7,714 bases of DNA from an uncultured Candidatus Saccharibacteria bacterium. GTDB lineage: Bacteria > Patescibacteria > Saccharimonadia > Saccharimonadales > UBA6022. Shown here one piece after another: positions 1-6,391 of the stretch. The notes under the pieces are model-generated. The model did no database searches, was not told where the DNA came from, and worked only from the letters and a program-made list of their open reading frames with translations. The DNA lies in contig CAMPKW010000035.1 of NCBI GenBank assembly GCA_946887425.1, positions 1 through 7,714 on the forward strand, in the 5' to 3' direction. Each line of letters opens with the position of its first letter. Within the stretch, counting starts at the first letter, position 1. The translations under genes and the position numbers were made by a program.

Positions 1-42
1 ACTGTTCCTGCTCTGAAAAAATTTGAGGAGATCCTGGGATGA
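1..42 (+). CDS. rplD: 50S ribosomal protein L4, C-terminal end (partial)
   Basis: Only the last 13 codons and the TGA stop are inside the window. Reading frame 1 gives [13 protein letters not shown], which resembles the C-terminal helix of gammaproteobacterial L4, and L4 is the gene that precedes L23 in the S10 operon. L4 binds 23S rRNA, lines the exit tunnel, and in E. coli represses its own operon through the S10 leader, which lies upstream of this window. The TGA overlaps the ATG of rplW (ATGA at 39-42), and the rplW ribosome binding site GAGGAG (25-30) lies inside this gene, so the two are probably translationally coupled. The call rests mainly on position, supported by the short peptide. 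Confidence 0.88.
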   Translation, partial: TVPALKKFEEILG

Positions 43-335
43 ACCAAGAGCGCCTATATAAAGTGTTGCTAGGTCCAGTGGTTTCTGAAAAAGCTGCCGC
101 TGCTGGTGATGCTAGCAATCAAGTCGTCTTCAAGGTGCTTGCAAGTGCAAGTAAGCTTGAAATTAAAGCCGCCATTCAGGCGCTGTTCAACGCTAAGGTT
201 GAAAGTGTGCGTGTGTTGAATGTGAAGGGCAAAACCAAGCGTACCCGCTACGGAGTTGGCACAAAAAGCGATTGGAAAAAAGCTTATGTGCGTCTTGAGC
301 AAGGTCAAGAAATCGACTTTGCGGTAGCTGAGTAA
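39..335 (+). CDS. rplW: 50S ribosomal protein L23
   Basis: L23 is an early-binding large-subunit protein at the tunnel exit and is the docking site for trigger factor and the signal recognition particle. The 98-residue product is close to the 100 residues of E. coli. It begins [17 protein letters not shown]; the glutamate of the VSEK motif (residue 17) corresponds to E. coli Glu18, which contacts trigger factor. The core strand-helix pattern follows ([10 protein letters not shown], residues about 41-50), then the loop [22 protein letters not shown] that reaches into the tunnel wall region. The ATG at 39 is preceded by GAGGAG with an 8-base spacer inside rplD and overlaps the rplD stop by ATGA. 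No alternative start fits the family better. Confidence 0.97.
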   Translation: MNQERLYKVLLGPVVSEKAAAAGDASNQVVFKVLASASKLEIKAAIQALFNAKVESVRVLNVKGKTKRTRYGVGTKSDWKKAYVRLEQGQEIDFAVAE

Positions 336-348
336 GGGGATTGTTGCA

Positions 349-1176
349 ATGGCTATTGTAAAAAGTAAACCAACCTCGCCCGGTCGCCGCTTTGTCGTCC
401 GTGTGGTTAATCCTGATTTGCATAAGGGTGAGCCCTACGCGCCGTTGTTGGAAAAGAAGTCTAAAAGTGGTGGCCGCAATAATGCTGGTCGTATCACTAC
501 CCGTCATGTCGGTGGTGGTCATAAGCAGCATTATCGTGTGGTAGATTTTCGTCGCAATAAAGACGGCATTCCGGCAGTGGTAGAGCGTATTGAGTACGAT
601 CCCAATCGTACGGCCTATATCGCCCTCGTATGCTATGCGGATGGTGAACGTCGCTACATCATTGCGCCAAAAAGTTTGGCTGCCGGTGACAAAATTGAGT
701 CGGGTGATGCAGCTTCTATTAAGGTTGGCAACACTCTGCCAATTCGCAATATCCCGTTGGGTAGTGTTGTTCACTGTGTCGAGCTTAAGCCTGGTAAAGG
801 TGCGCAGATAGCTCGTTCAGCGGGTGCGTCTGCTCAGTTGGTTGCTCGTGAAGGTGCTTATGCCACTTTGCGCTTGCGTAGTGGTGAAATGCGCAAAGTG
901 TTAAGTGAGTGTCGCGCTACATTGGGCGAAGTTTCCAACAGCGAACACAACTTGCGTTCACTGGGCAAGGCGGGTGCTACTCGCTGGCGTGGTGTACGTC
1001 CGACTGTGCGCGGTGTTGCGATGAACCCGGTTGATCACCCGCACGGCGGTGGTGAAGGTCGTACCTCTGGTGGTCGTCACCCGGTTTCACCATGGGGTAT
1101 CCCAACGAAGGGTTACAAAACGCGCAAAAACAAGCGCACCGATAAGATGATTGTTCGTCGTCGCGACAAGAAGTAA
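349..1176 (+). CDS. rplB: 50S ribosomal protein L2
   Basis: L2 is a primary 23S rRNA-binding protein needed for subunit association and for the peptidyl-transferase centre. The 275-residue product has the family layout: an extended N-terminal tail ([17 protein letters not shown]), an OB-like domain with [15 protein letters not shown] (about residues 55-69), an SH3-like domain, and the signature [11 protein letters not shown] at residues 228-238. His230 matches the functionally important E. coli His229 (numbered without Met). The basic C-terminus [19 protein letters not shown] is typical. The segment after the signature, [12 protein letters not shown], is one residue longer than the E. coli NFGKHPVTPWG and resembles Pseudomonas. 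The ATG at 349 has AAGGGG (334-339) 9 bases upstream, overlapping the rplW stop. Confidence 0.98.
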   Translation: MAIVKSKPTSPGRRFVVRVVNPDLHKGEPYAPLLEKKSKSGGRNNAGRITTRHVGGGHKQHYRVVDFRRNKDGIPAVVERIEYDPNRTAYIALVCYADGERRYIIAPKSLAAGDKIESGDAASIKVGNTLPIRNIPLGSVVHCVELKPGKGAQIARSAGASAQLVAREGAYATLRLRSGEMRKVLSECRATLGEVSNSEHNLRSLGKAGATRWRGVRPTVRGVAMNPVDHPHGGGEGRTSGGRHPVSPWGIPTKGYKTRKNKRTDKMIVRRRDKK

Positions 1177-1187
1177 GCGTCGACTTA
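1174..1187 (+). other. short inverted repeat at the rplB stop codon
   Basis: TAAG (1174-1177) and CTTA (1184-1187) can pair around a 6-base loop, with the rplB stop codon forming the 5' arm. The stem is only 4 bp and has no following T run, so it is not a terminator. It is listed because each of the six longer junctions in this cluster has a comparable element. On its own it is within chance expectation. Confidence 0.25.
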
Positions 1188-1197
1188 ACAGCTGAGT

Positions 1198-1202
1198 GAG
1201 GA
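1198..1202 (+). promoter_or_regulatory. ribosome binding site deciding the GTG start of rpsS
   Basis: GAGGA lies 7 bases before GTG 1210, which is ideal spacing. It supports the non-ATG initiation codon at 1210, as does the family N-terminus PRSLKKGPF, which begins immediately after that codon. Confidence 0.8.
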
Positions 1203-1209
1203 AACAACA

Positions 1210-1488
1210 GTGCCACGTTCACTGAAAAAAGGTCCTTTTATCGATCTTCACCTGATTAAGAAGGTCGAAGCAGCGATCGCAGGTAATGATCGTCGTCCAA
1301 TTAAAACCTGGTCGCGCCGTTCCATGATTATGCCGGAAATGGTGGGTTTGACTCTGGCTGTTCATAATGGGCGTCAACACGTGCCGGTCCTGGTCAACGA
1401 AGAAATGGTTGGTCACAAACTTGGCGAATTTGCAGCTACCCGCACGTATCGTGGTCATGCTGCAGATAAGAAAGCTAAAAAGCGCTAA
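1210..1488 (+). CDS. rpsS: 30S ribosomal protein S19 (GTG start)
   Basis: S19 sits in the head of the small subunit with S13 and S14, near the A-site tRNA and the intersubunit bridge. The 92-residue product matches the family: N-terminus [18 protein letters not shown], central [14 protein letters not shown] (residues about 33-46), and the signature [20 protein letters not shown] (51-70) followed by LGEF, with a basic tail KKAKKR. The start is GTG at 1210, the only non-ATG start among the genes here; the first in-frame ATG (at 1324) would remove more than a third of the protein, including conserved residues. GAGGA 7 bases upstream supports it. GTG may moderate initiation. The stop TAA lies in the loop of a small inverted repeat. 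Confidence 0.97.
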   Translation: MPRSLKKGPFIDLHLIKKVEAAIAGNDRRPIKTWSRRSMIMPEMVGLTLAVHNGRQHVPVLVNEEMVGHKLGEFAATRTYRGHAADKKAKKR

Positions 1489-1493
1489 GCGCT
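1481..1493 (+). other. inverted/tandem repeat centred on the rpsS stop codon
   Basis: AGCGC (1481-1485), TAA (1486-1488, the rpsS stop) and GCGCT (1489-1493) form a perfect 5-bp GC-rich stem with the stop codon as its loop. The same bases can be read as a tandem AAGCGCT repeat (1480-1486 and 1487-1493). No T tract follows and transcription must continue into rplV, so a terminator is unlikely. Confidence 0.4.
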
Positions 1494-1516
1494 AAAAGTG
1501 CCTACGAGGTAATACG

Positions 1517-1846
1517 ATGGAAGTATCAGCAAAACTTAGCGGTGCTCGTCTGTCGGCGCAGAAAGCGCGTTTGGTAGCCGATCAAATTCGCGGTAAAGGC
1601 GTTGAAGACGCTCTTGATATTCTGGCCTTCAGTACTAAGAAGGGCGCAGCAATTATTAAGAAAGTGCTCGAATCTGCAATTGCAAACGCAGAGCATAACG
1701 AAGGCGCTGATGTTGACGAATTGAAAGTGTCGACAATTTATGTGGGTGAAGGCACCAGTTTGAAGCGCATTAAACCGCGCGCCAAAGGCCGTGCTGACCG
1801 CATTGTTAAACGCACTTGTCACATCACCGTTAAAGTAGCCGACTAG
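1517..1846 (+). CDS. rplV: 50S ribosomal protein L22
   Basis: L22 binds several 23S rRNA domains, and its long beta-hairpin lines the exit tunnel at the narrowing where macrolides and stalling peptides are sensed. The 109-residue product (E. coli 110) shows [15 protein letters not shown] near the N-terminus, [16 protein letters not shown] in the middle (about 50-65), and the hairpin loop [16 protein letters not shown] (about 81-96). The loop is full length, with none of the deletions at 82-84 known from macrolide-resistant E. coli. Residue 86 is Lys where E. coli has Met. The ATG at 1517 has GAGGT (1506-1510) 6 bases upstream. The stop is TAG followed at once by an in-frame TAA (1847-1849), a tandem stop. 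Confidence 0.98.
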   Translation: MEVSAKLSGARLSAQKARLVADQIRGKGVEDALDILAFSTKKGAAIIKKVLESAIANAEHNEGADVDELKVSTIYVGEGTSLKRIKPRAKGRADRIVKRTCHITVKVAD

Positions 1847-1862
1847 TAAGAGAGCAGGCGTT

Positions 1863-2543
1863 ATGGGTCAGAAAGTACATCCGAACGGTATTCGTCTGGG
1901 GATCATCAAAAAGCATACTTCTGTTTGGTATGCCGATGGCACCCAGTACGCCGACAAACTGAATATAGACTTGAAAGTACGTTCGTACATTCAGGAAAAA
2001 CTTGCCAGTGCATCTGTTAGCCGCGTTGATATTGAGCGTCCGGCCAATACTGCAAGAATTACAATTCATACGGCTCGTCCGGGAATTGTGATCGGCAAGA
2101 AAGGCGAAGATGTTGATAAATTGCGTGCTGAAATCAGCAGGCAAATGGGCGTGCCCGTACATATCAACATCGAAGAAATTCGCAAGCCTGATCTGGATGC
2201 GGCTCTGGTAGCACAAAGCGTTGCTCAGCAGTTGGAGCGTCGCGTGATGTTTCGCCGTGCGATGAAGCGCGCTGTGCAAAATGCTATGCGCCAAGGTGCT
2301 GAAGGTATCAAAATCCAGGTGGGTGGTCGCTTGGGTGGTGCCGAGATTGCTCGTAGTGAATGGTATCGTGAAGGCCGTGTGCCGTTGCACACATTGCGTG
2401 CAGATATTGATTACGCAACAGCCGAAGCCAGCACTACCTACGGCATCATCGGTGTAAAAGTATGGATTTTCAAAGGTGAAGTTATCGGTGAAGTAGTTGA
2501 AACCGAAACTGCATCCAAGAAAAAACCTGCAAAAGCCAAGTAA
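1863..2543 (+). CDS. rpsC: 30S ribosomal protein S3
   Basis: S3 forms part of the mRNA entry pore on the small-subunit head with S4 and S5. The 226-residue product starts with the conserved [13 protein letters not shown]. It carries a type-2 KH RNA-binding domain with the GxxG loop GKKG at residues 78-81, and then the C-terminal S3 domain with [16 protein letters not shown] and [17 protein letters not shown]. The basic residues R131, R132 and K135, implicated in the mRNA helicase activity of E. coli ribosomes, are all present. The C-terminal tail is short, Lys- and Ala-rich, and slightly shorter than the E. coli tail (233 residues in total). The start at 1863 follows a purine-rich AGAGAGCAGG stretch. 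The 16-base gap from rplV fits a single operon. Confidence 0.98.
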   Translation: MGQKVHPNGIRLGIIKKHTSVWYADGTQYADKLNIDLKVRSYIQEKLASASVSRVDIERPANTARITIHTARPGIVIGKKGEDVDKLRAEISRQMGVPVHINIEEIRKPDLDAALVAQSVAQQLERRVMFRRAMKRAVQNAMRQGAEGIKIQVGGRLGGAEIARSEWYREGRVPLHTLRADIDYATAEASTTYGIIGVKVWIFKGEVIGEVVETETASKKKPAKAK

Positions 2544-2555
2544 GGAGTACGCAAA

Positions 2556-2969
2556 ATGTTACAACCAAAGCGTACAAAGTTTCGCAAGCAAATGAAAGGC
2601 CGCAACCGCGGCTTGGCCCAGCGTGGCTCCAAAGTGAGTTTTGGTGATTTTGGCTTGAAAGCAACTGGTCGCGGTCGCATTACTGCTCGTCAAATTGAGG
2701 CAGCTCGTCGTGCGATGACCCGTCACGTTAAGCGTGGTGGCAAAATCTGGATTCGTGTATTCCCGGATAAACCAATTACTGAAAAGCCCTTGGAAGTTCG
2801 TCAAGGTAAAGGTAAGGGTAACGTGGAATACTGGGTGGCACAAATTCGTCCTGGCAAGGTTCTTTATGAAATGGATGGCGTGAGCGAAGAGTTAGCTCGC
2901 GAAGCCTTCTCTCTTGCAGCGGCTAAATTGCCTATTTCAACAACATTTGTAAAACGTTCGGTGATGTGA
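2556..2969 (+). CDS. rplP: 50S ribosomal protein L16
   Basis: L16 contacts 23S rRNA near the A site and helps position aminoacyl-tRNA at the peptidyl-transferase centre. The 137-residue product starts with [20 protein letters not shown], continues with [19 protein letters not shown] (about 42-60) and [19 protein letters not shown] (about 64-82), and ends TFVKRSVM. It is one residue longer than E. coli L16 because of [10 protein letters not shown] in place of AQGTDVSFG. Arg82 therefore matches E. coli Arg81, the residue hydroxylated by the oxygenase RoxA (YcfD). The ATG at 2556 follows AAGGAG, overlapping the rpsC stop, at good spacing. Its TGA stop overlaps the rpmC start by one base. Confidence 0.98.
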   Translation: MLQPKRTKFRKQMKGRNRGLAQRGSKVSFGDFGLKATGRGRITARQIEAARRAMTRHVKRGGKIWIRVFPDKPITEKPLEVRQGKGKGNVEYWVAQIRPGKVLYEMDGVSEELAREAFSLAAAKLPISTTFVKRSVM

Positions 2970-3160
2970 TGAAAGCTTCAGAACTCCGCGAAAAGTCCGT
3001 CGAAGAACTGAATGGCGCGCTGTTGGCTCAGTTAAAGGAACAGTTCAAGTTGCGTATGCAAGCTGCTACTGGTCAGTTGGGTCAATCTCATTTGCTGGCG
3101 AAAACTAGAAAAGATATCGCCCGCATCAAGACAGTGCTTAAACAAAAGGCAGGTAACTAA
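2969..3160 (+). CDS. rpmC: 50S ribosomal protein L29
   Basis: L29 is a small two-helix protein beside L23 at the tunnel exit. From ATG 2969 the product is 63 residues, exactly the E. coli length. It reads [15 protein letters not shown], then the conserved [20 protein letters not shown] (about 25-43) and the basic helix [16 protein letters not shown]. An in-frame GTG lies directly upstream at 2966 and would add one Met. I prefer ATG because the family begins M-K-A-x-E-L, and because it forms the usual TGATG stop-start overlap with rplP. No strong Shine-Dalgarno sequence is evident (GGTGA at 2960-2964 only), so initiation probably depends on ribosomes finishing rplP. Confidence 0.96.
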   Translation: MKASELREKSVEELNGALLAQLKEQFKLRMQAATGQLGQSHLLAKTRKDIARIKTVLKQKAGN

Positions 3161-3162
3161 CG

Positions 3163-3429
3163 ATGACTCAGGCTACTAACCAGGCTCGTACATTGACCGG
3201 TAAGGTCGTTAGCGACAAGATGGATAAAACCATCACTGTGCTGATTGAGCGTCGTGTGAAGCATGAAGTTTATGGCAAGTACACGACCAAGTCATCAAAG
3301 CTGAAAGCTCACGACGAAAACAATGAGTGCAAAATTGGCGACGTTGTTACCGTTGCTGAGTCTCGTCCACTGTCAAAAACCAAGACTTGGACTTTAGTCA
3401 ATATTGAAGAGCGCGCTACAGAGATCTAA
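3163..3429 (+). CDS. rpsQ: 30S ribosomal protein S17
   Basis: S17 is an OB-fold protein that binds early to the 5' domain of 16S rRNA and is important for 30S assembly. The 88-residue product is slightly longer than the 84 of E. coli through an N-terminal extension (MTQATNQ). The family core is clear: [18 protein letters not shown] (about 9-26), [10 protein letters not shown] (31-40), [13 protein letters not shown] (50-62) and the signature [12 protein letters not shown] (65-76). AGGT at 3151-3154 lies 8 bases before the ATG, inside the end of rpmC, and the genes are two bases apart. It is the last gene of the classical S10 operon. Its TAA falls in the loop of a 6-bp inverted repeat. Confidence 0.97.
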   Translation: MTQATNQARTLTGKVVSDKMDKTITVLIERRVKHEVYGKYTTKSSKLKAHDENNECKIGDVVTVAESRPLSKTKTWTLVNIEERATEI

Positions 3430-3437
3430 ATGATCTC
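3421..3437 (+). other. inverted repeat spanning the rpsQ stop at the S10/spc boundary
   Basis: GAGATC (3421-3426) and GATCTC (3432-3437) form a perfect 6-bp stem around the loop TAAAT, which contains the rpsQ stop codon. It is the longest of the small junction repeats here. No T run follows, so it lacks the hallmark of an intrinsic terminator. It might influence mRNA processing or stability between the two operon halves, or it may be chance. Confidence 0.4.
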
Positions 3438-3466
3438 GGCGACTTTATAAGTTTCGGAGACGGACG

Positions 3467-3835
3467 ATGATTCAAACAGAAAGTTACTTAGATGTTGCTG
3501 ACAACAGCGGTGCTCGCCGTGTCATGTGCATCAAGGTTCTTGGCGGCTCCCACCGTCGCTATGCATCCGTGGGCGATATCATCAAGGTTACCGTAAAGGA
3601 AGCAATTCCTCGCGGTAAGGTGAAGAAGGGCCAAGTAATGAAGGCAGTTGTCGTGCGCACCAAAAAAGGTGTTCGTCGACAAGACGGTTCATTAATCAAG
3701 TTTGACGATAATGCTGCCGTACTGCTGAACAACCAGGATGCTCCGATTGGTACCCGTATTTTCGGACCGGTAACTCGTGAGTTGCGTGGCGAGAAATTTA
3801 TGAAAATCATTTCTCTTGCACCTGAAGTACTTTAA
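3467..3835 (+). CDS. rplN: 50S ribosomal protein L14
   Basis: L14 is a beta-barrel protein on the subunit interface, where it contributes to intersubunit contacts with 16S rRNA and partners L19. The 122-residue product has the standard length. It begins [19 protein letters not shown], has the RGKVKKGQ segment (49-56), and carries the L14 signature running from [15 protein letters not shown] (60-74) into [11 protein letters not shown] (77-87), then [12 protein letters not shown] (95-106). GGAG at 3456-3459 lies 7 bases before the ATG. It is the first gene of the classical spc operon, yet only 37 bases separate it from rpsQ, so it is probably read from the S10 transcript. Confidence 0.98.
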   Translation: MIQTESYLDVADNSGARRVMCIKVLGGSHRRYASVGDIIKVTVKEAIPRGKVKKGQVMKAVVVRTKKGVRRQDGSLIKFDDNAAVLLNNQDAPIGTRIFGPVTRELRGEKFMKIISLAPEVL

Positions 3836-3838
3836 GTA
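3828..3838 (+). other. short inverted repeat at the rplN stop codon
   Basis: TACT (3828-3831) and AGTA (3835-3838) can pair around TTA, with the TAA stop (3833-3835) at the apex. The 4-bp AT-rich stem is weak, and chance is a sufficient explanation on its own. It is listed as one member of the junction series. Confidence 0.2.
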
Positions 3839-3870
3839 ACCGGGCCAAGCAGAGAATCGAGGGCAGACAA

Positions 3871-4188
3871 ATGCGTAAAATTAAACGTGATGACGAAGTG
3901 ATTGTTATCGCCGGTCGCGACAAGGGCAAGCGTGGGAAAGTGTTACGCGTATTGGCTGAAGATCGTTTGATTGTTTCAGGCATTAACATGATCAAAAAGC
4001 ACCAGAAACCAAACCCTCAATTGGGAGTGGCTGGTGGGATTGTTGAGAAAGAGGCCTCCATTCATGCTTCTAACGTTGCCATTTTTAACCAGGCAACTAA
4101 GAAAGCTGATCGCGTCGGCTTCAAGATCCTTGAAAATGGCGACAAAGTTCGTGTTTTCAAATCCAATGGCGAAGCCGTAGGGGCGTAA
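3871..4188 (+). CDS. rplX: 50S ribosomal protein L24
   Basis: L24 is an assembly-initiator protein that binds the 5' end of 23S rRNA and sits near the tunnel exit. The 105-residue product is close to the E. coli size (104). A KOW motif is visible near the N-terminus ([21 protein letters not shown], residues 7-27), followed by [15 protein letters not shown], the conserved [19 protein letters not shown] (about 54-72), and [24 protein letters not shown] at 3859-3863 is 7 bases before the ATG. The 35-base gap from rplN holds this site and little else. Only 6 bases separate the stop from rplE, whose ribosome binding site lies in the last codons of this gene. Confidence 0.97.
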   Translation: MRKIKRDDEVIVIAGRDKGKRGKVLRVLAEDRLIVSGINMIKKHQKPNPQLGVAGGIVEKEASIHASNVAIFNQATKKADRVGFKILENGDKVRVFKSNGEAVGA

Positions 4189-4194
4189 TTAAAC

Positions 4195-4734
4195 ATGGCT
4201 AGGCTCAGAGATCTATACAGCAAAGAAATCGCCCCCAAACTCAAAGAAGAGTTGGGCTTGGCGAATGTAATGGAAGTGCCTCGCATTACCAAAATCACCT
4301 TGAATATGGGTGTGGGTGAAGCGGTAGGTGATAAAAAAGTGCTTGAGAACGCAGTTAATGACTTGATCAAGATTGCTGGTCAAAAAGCTGTCGTAACCAA
4401 TGCGCGTAAATCAATCGCAGGCTTCAAGATTCGTGATGGTTGGCCGATCGGTTGTAAAGTAACTCTCCGTCAAGAGCGGATGTATGAGTTTCTGGACCGC
4501 CTGATTTCTGTTGCCATTCCTCGCATTCGTGACTTCCGCGGGATCAGTCCAAAGCAGTTTGATGGTCGCGGTAACTTTTCTATGGGCGTTACCGAGCAAA
4601 TTATCTTCCCGGAAATCGACTACGACAAGGTTGATAAGCTCCGTGGTTTGGATATTTGTATCACTACCACTGCGCGGACAGACGAAGAAGGTCGTGCGCT
4701 GCTGAAAGCGTTCAACTTCCCGTTCAAAGGCTAA
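4195..4734 (+). CDS. rplE: 50S ribosomal protein L5
   Basis: L5 binds 5S rRNA with L18, sits in the central protuberance and touches P-site tRNA. The 179-residue product equals the E. coli length. Visible features are [16 protein letters not shown] (28-43), the P-site loop region around [18 protein letters not shown] (69-86), then [20 protein letters not shown] and the C-terminal [10 protein letters not shown]. The likely Shine-Dalgarno AGGGG (4179-4183) is 11 bases from the ATG, longer than at most neighbours. The first codons are odd: Arg3 is AGG, Arg5 is AGA and Leu7 is CTA, whereas arginine in the neighbouring genes is nearly always CGT or CGC. In E. coli the S8 repressor target overlaps this initiation region, which may explain the constraint. 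Confidence 0.98.
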   Translation: MARLRDLYSKEIAPKLKEELGLANVMEVPRITKITLNMGVGEAVGDKKVLENAVNDLIKIAGQKAVVTNARKSIAGFKIRDGWPIGCKVTLRQERMYEFLDRLISVAIPRIRDFRGISPKQFDGRGNFSMGVTEQIIFPEIDYDKVDKLRGLDICITTTARTDEEGRALLKAFNFPFKG

Positions 4735-4744
4735 GGGTTAAGTC

Positions 4745-5050
4745 ATGGCTAAGAAATCTATGATTGCGCGTGAAGTCAAGCGTGCACAGATCGAGAAAAA
4801 ATATGCGGCTAAGCGCGCAGAACTGAAGGCGGCGATCGTTAACCCGTCGTCGACTGAAGAGCAAGTGTGGGAAGCGCAAATTAAACTGCAAAAAATGCCT
4901 CGTGATGCTAGCAAATCTCGTCAGCGCAATCGTTGTCGTGTAACTGGTCGTCCTCATGGTGTTTATCGCAAATTCGGCTTGTGCCGTCACAAATTGCGTG
5001 AAGCAGCCATGCGCGGTGATGTCCCCGGCTTGGTTAAAGCCAGCTGGTAA
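4745..5050 (+). CDS. rpsN: 30S ribosomal protein S14, long zinc-independent type
   Basis: S14 is a late-binding protein of the small-subunit head, needed for assembly and for A-site function. The 101-residue length and the sequence [19 protein letters not shown] followed by [17 protein letters not shown] identify the long C-minus type, as in E. coli, not the 61-residue zinc type. In the zinc form the ligands follow C-x2-C-x12-C-x2-C. In this protein those positions are Cys64, Thr67, Cys80 and Lys83, so two of the four remain and a normal zinc site cannot form. The N-terminal half ([20 protein letters not shown]) is the helix-rich extension of the long form. AAGGG (4733-4737), overlapping the rplE stop, is 7 bases before the ATG. 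Confidence 0.98.
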   Translation: MAKKSMIAREVKRAQIEKKYAAKRAELKAAIVNPSSTEEQVWEAQIKLQKMPRDASKSRQRNRCRVTGRPHGVYRKFGLCRHKLREAAMRGDVPGLVKASW

Positions 5051-5061
5051 GCCTCGGCTTA
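5048..5061 (+). other. small hairpin at the rpsN stop codon
   Basis: TAAGC (5048-5052), a CTCG loop and GGC-side partner GCTTA (5057-5061) form a 5-bp stem. The rpsN stop codon is the 5' end of the stem, as in the rplB repeat. It lies just before the AGGAG site of rpsH (5067-5071) without covering it. There is no T run. Confidence 0.35.
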
Positions 5062-5080
5062 ATATTAGGAGCAGAATCTG

Positions 5081-5473
5081 ATGAGCATGCAAGATCCGTT
5101 GGCAGATATGCTGACCCGCATTCGCAATGCGCAACAAGTGGGTAAAGCAGCTGTAACCATGCCATCTTCCAAGTTGAAGATCAGCGTGGCAAAAGTACTC
5201 TCTGATGAGGGTTACATTAATGGTTTTTCTATTAGCGAAGGTGCTAAACAAGAACTGACCATTGACTTGAAATATTTTGAAGGTAAGCCAGTAATTGCTG
5301 AGCTTGACCGCGTAAGCCGTCCTGGCTTGCGTAACTATGCCGGTAAAACTGCAATTCCTACCGTTCGCGGTGGTTTGGGAATCGCAATTGTTTCTACCAG
5401 TAAAGGTGTAATGACTGATCGTGCTGCTCGTGCCGCTGGCGTGGGTGGCGAAGTCCTCTGCACAGTATTCTAA
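5081..5473 (+). CDS. rpsH: 30S ribosomal protein S8
   Basis: S8 binds the central domain of 16S rRNA and is a key assembly protein; in E. coli it also represses translation of the spc operon by binding mRNA at the rplE start. The 130-residue product has standard length. The N-terminal domain begins [18 protein letters not shown], with the conserved VTMPSSKLK (25-33); VSRPGLRNY (78-86) precedes the C-terminal RNA-binding motif [14 protein letters not shown] (104-117), and it ends [11 protein letters not shown] as in Pseudomonas. The RNA-contacting Ser-Thr-Ser (105-107) is intact, so a regulatory role is possible. AGGAG (5067-5071) is 9 bases before ATG 5081. A second in-frame ATG at 5087 is less likely because the family starts MSMQDP. 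Confidence 0.98.
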   Translation: MSMQDPLADMLTRIRNAQQVGKAAVTMPSSKLKISVAKVLSDEGYINGFSISEGAKQELTIDLKYFEGKPVIAELDRVSRPGLRNYAGKTAIPTVRGGLGIAIVSTSKGVMTDRAARAAGVGGEVLCTVF

Positions 5474-5486
5474 TTGGGAAATCGTC

Positions 5487-6020
5487 ATGTCACGAGTTGC
5501 AAAAAGTCCGGTTGAAGTACCCGCCGCAGTGACTGTAAGCCTTAAGGGCCAAAGTCTCTCTATTAAAGGTGGCAAAGGTACGTTGGCGCTCGAAGTTCAC
5601 CCGAATGTTGAAGTTAAACAGGACAATAACGTCCTGACCTTCGCCCCTCGGGATGGTGCCAAGCAGTCAGATGCATTAGCAGGAACAACCCGCGCATTGG
5701 TCAGCAATATGGTGATCGGTGTCAGTCAAGGGTTTGAGAAAAAACTGACGCTTGTTGGTGTTGGTTATCGTGCTAAAGCAGAAGGTAACACTGTAAACCT
5801 GTCTTTGGGTTATTCAAATCCCGTTAATTACTCTCTGCCTGCAGGTGTAACGGTAGAAACCCCGAGCCAGACTGAAATTGTACTTAAAAGCGCTGACAAG
5901 CAATTGCTGGGTCAAGTTGCTGCTGAAATCCGTTCTATTCGTGCACCAGAGCCTTATAAGGGTAAAGGTGTTCGTTATTCGGATGAGCAAGTACTGCGTA
6001 AAGAAGCCAAGAAAAAGTAG
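5487..6020 (+). CDS. rplF: 50S ribosomal protein L6
   Basis: L6 has two related domains and sits beside the sarcin-ricin loop and factor-binding region of the large subunit. From ATG 5487 the product is 177 residues, identical in length to E. coli L6, and starts [12 protein letters not shown]. Domain 1 includes [15 protein letters not shown]; domain 2 has [14 protein letters not shown] and the C-terminal signature [11 protein letters not shown] (154-164) before the basic tail KEAKKK. The frame is open further upstream, to 5421 inside rpsH, but that extension is not conserved in the family, and GGGAA (5476-5480) with a 6-base spacer supports 5487. The stop is TAG. Read-through would add six codons before TAA at 6039. 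Confidence 0.97.
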   Translation: MSRVAKSPVEVPAAVTVSLKGQSLSIKGGKGTLALEVHPNVEVKQDNNVLTFAPRDGAKQSDALAGTTRALVSNMVIGVSQGFEKKLTLVGVGYRAKAEGNTVNLSLGYSNPVNYSLPAGVTVETPSQTEIVLKSADKQLLGQVAAEIRSIRAPEPYKGKGVRYSDEQVLRKEAKKK

Positions 6021-6030
6021 GGCCTAGGTT

Positions 6031-6381
6031 ATGAGCGATAAGAAGTTATCTCGTCTTCGCCGTGCGCGCCGTGCCCGTGCAAAGATTCGTGAATTGAATA
6101 TCACCCGTCTGGCGATTCACCGTACACCGCGTCATATCTACGCGCAAGTTATTGCAGAAGATGGCGCAAAAGTGTTAGTAAGCGCTTCGACGCTTGATAC
6201 AAGTTTACGTAGCGGCAAAACCGGCAACGTTGATGCTGCGAAAGCCGTTGGCGCTCTGATTGCTGAGCGCGCCAAAGCTGCCGGTATTACCCAGGTTGCA
6301 TTTGATCGTAGTGGTTTCAAATACCATGGTCGTGTCAAAGCTCTGGCTGATGCTGCGCGTGAAGGTGGACTGGAATTCTAA
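6031..6381 (+). CDS. rplR: 50S ribosomal protein L18
   Basis: L18 is the main 5S rRNA-binding protein and, with L5, anchors 5S rRNA in the central protuberance. The 116-residue product (E. coli 117) starts with a strongly basic stretch ([17 protein letters not shown], residues 5-21) that contacts 5S rRNA. It continues with [20 protein letters not shown] (26-45) and LVSASTLD, and ends with the family signature [20 protein letters not shown] and EGGLEF. AGGG at 6019-6022, overlapping the rplF TAG stop, gives 8-base spacing to ATG 6031. A closer AGG at 6026-6028 is too near to be used. Only 10 bases separate it from each neighbour. Confidence 0.97.
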   Translation: MSDKKLSRLRRARRARAKIRELNITRLAIHRTPRHIYAQVIAEDGAKVLVSASTLDTSLRSGKTGNVDAAKAVGALIAERAKAAGITQVAFDRSGFKYHGRVKALADAAREGGLEF

Positions 6382-6391
6382 AGGTTAAGAT

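Noticed and set aside
193..774. A 193-codon open frame on the - strand across rplW and rplB
   Set aside because: It is antisense to conserved L23 and L2 coding sequence, has no recognisable domain, and starts in the middle of rplB without a supporting context.
1830..2390. A 186-codon open frame on the - strand across rpsC
   Set aside because: It is a shadow of the S3 gene with no recognisable product and is unsupported by neighbours or binding site.
2966..2968. GTG as the start of rpmC
   Set aside because: The adjacent ATG at 2969 gives the family N-terminus MKA and the usual TGATG overlap; GTG would only add one extra methionine.
3421..3450. The rpsQ/rplN inverted repeat as an intrinsic terminator
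   Set aside because: The stem is only 6 bp and half AT, and it is followed by GGCGACTTTATAAG, not a T run. The next gene also needs read-through unless there is a promoter, which is not evident.
5421..5486. A 22-codon upstream extension of rplF inside rpsH
   Set aside because: The L6 family starts MSRVAK, the 177-residue length from 5487 matches E. coli, and GGGAA is correctly spaced for 5487.
4724..5575. A 283-codon open frame on the - strand covering rpsN, rpsH and the start of rplF
   Set aside because: It lies wholly antisense to clear S14, S8 and L6 genes. Its product resembles no family I recognise, with scattered Cys/His/Thr typical of a shadow frame. The sense-strand codon bias explains the absence of stops.
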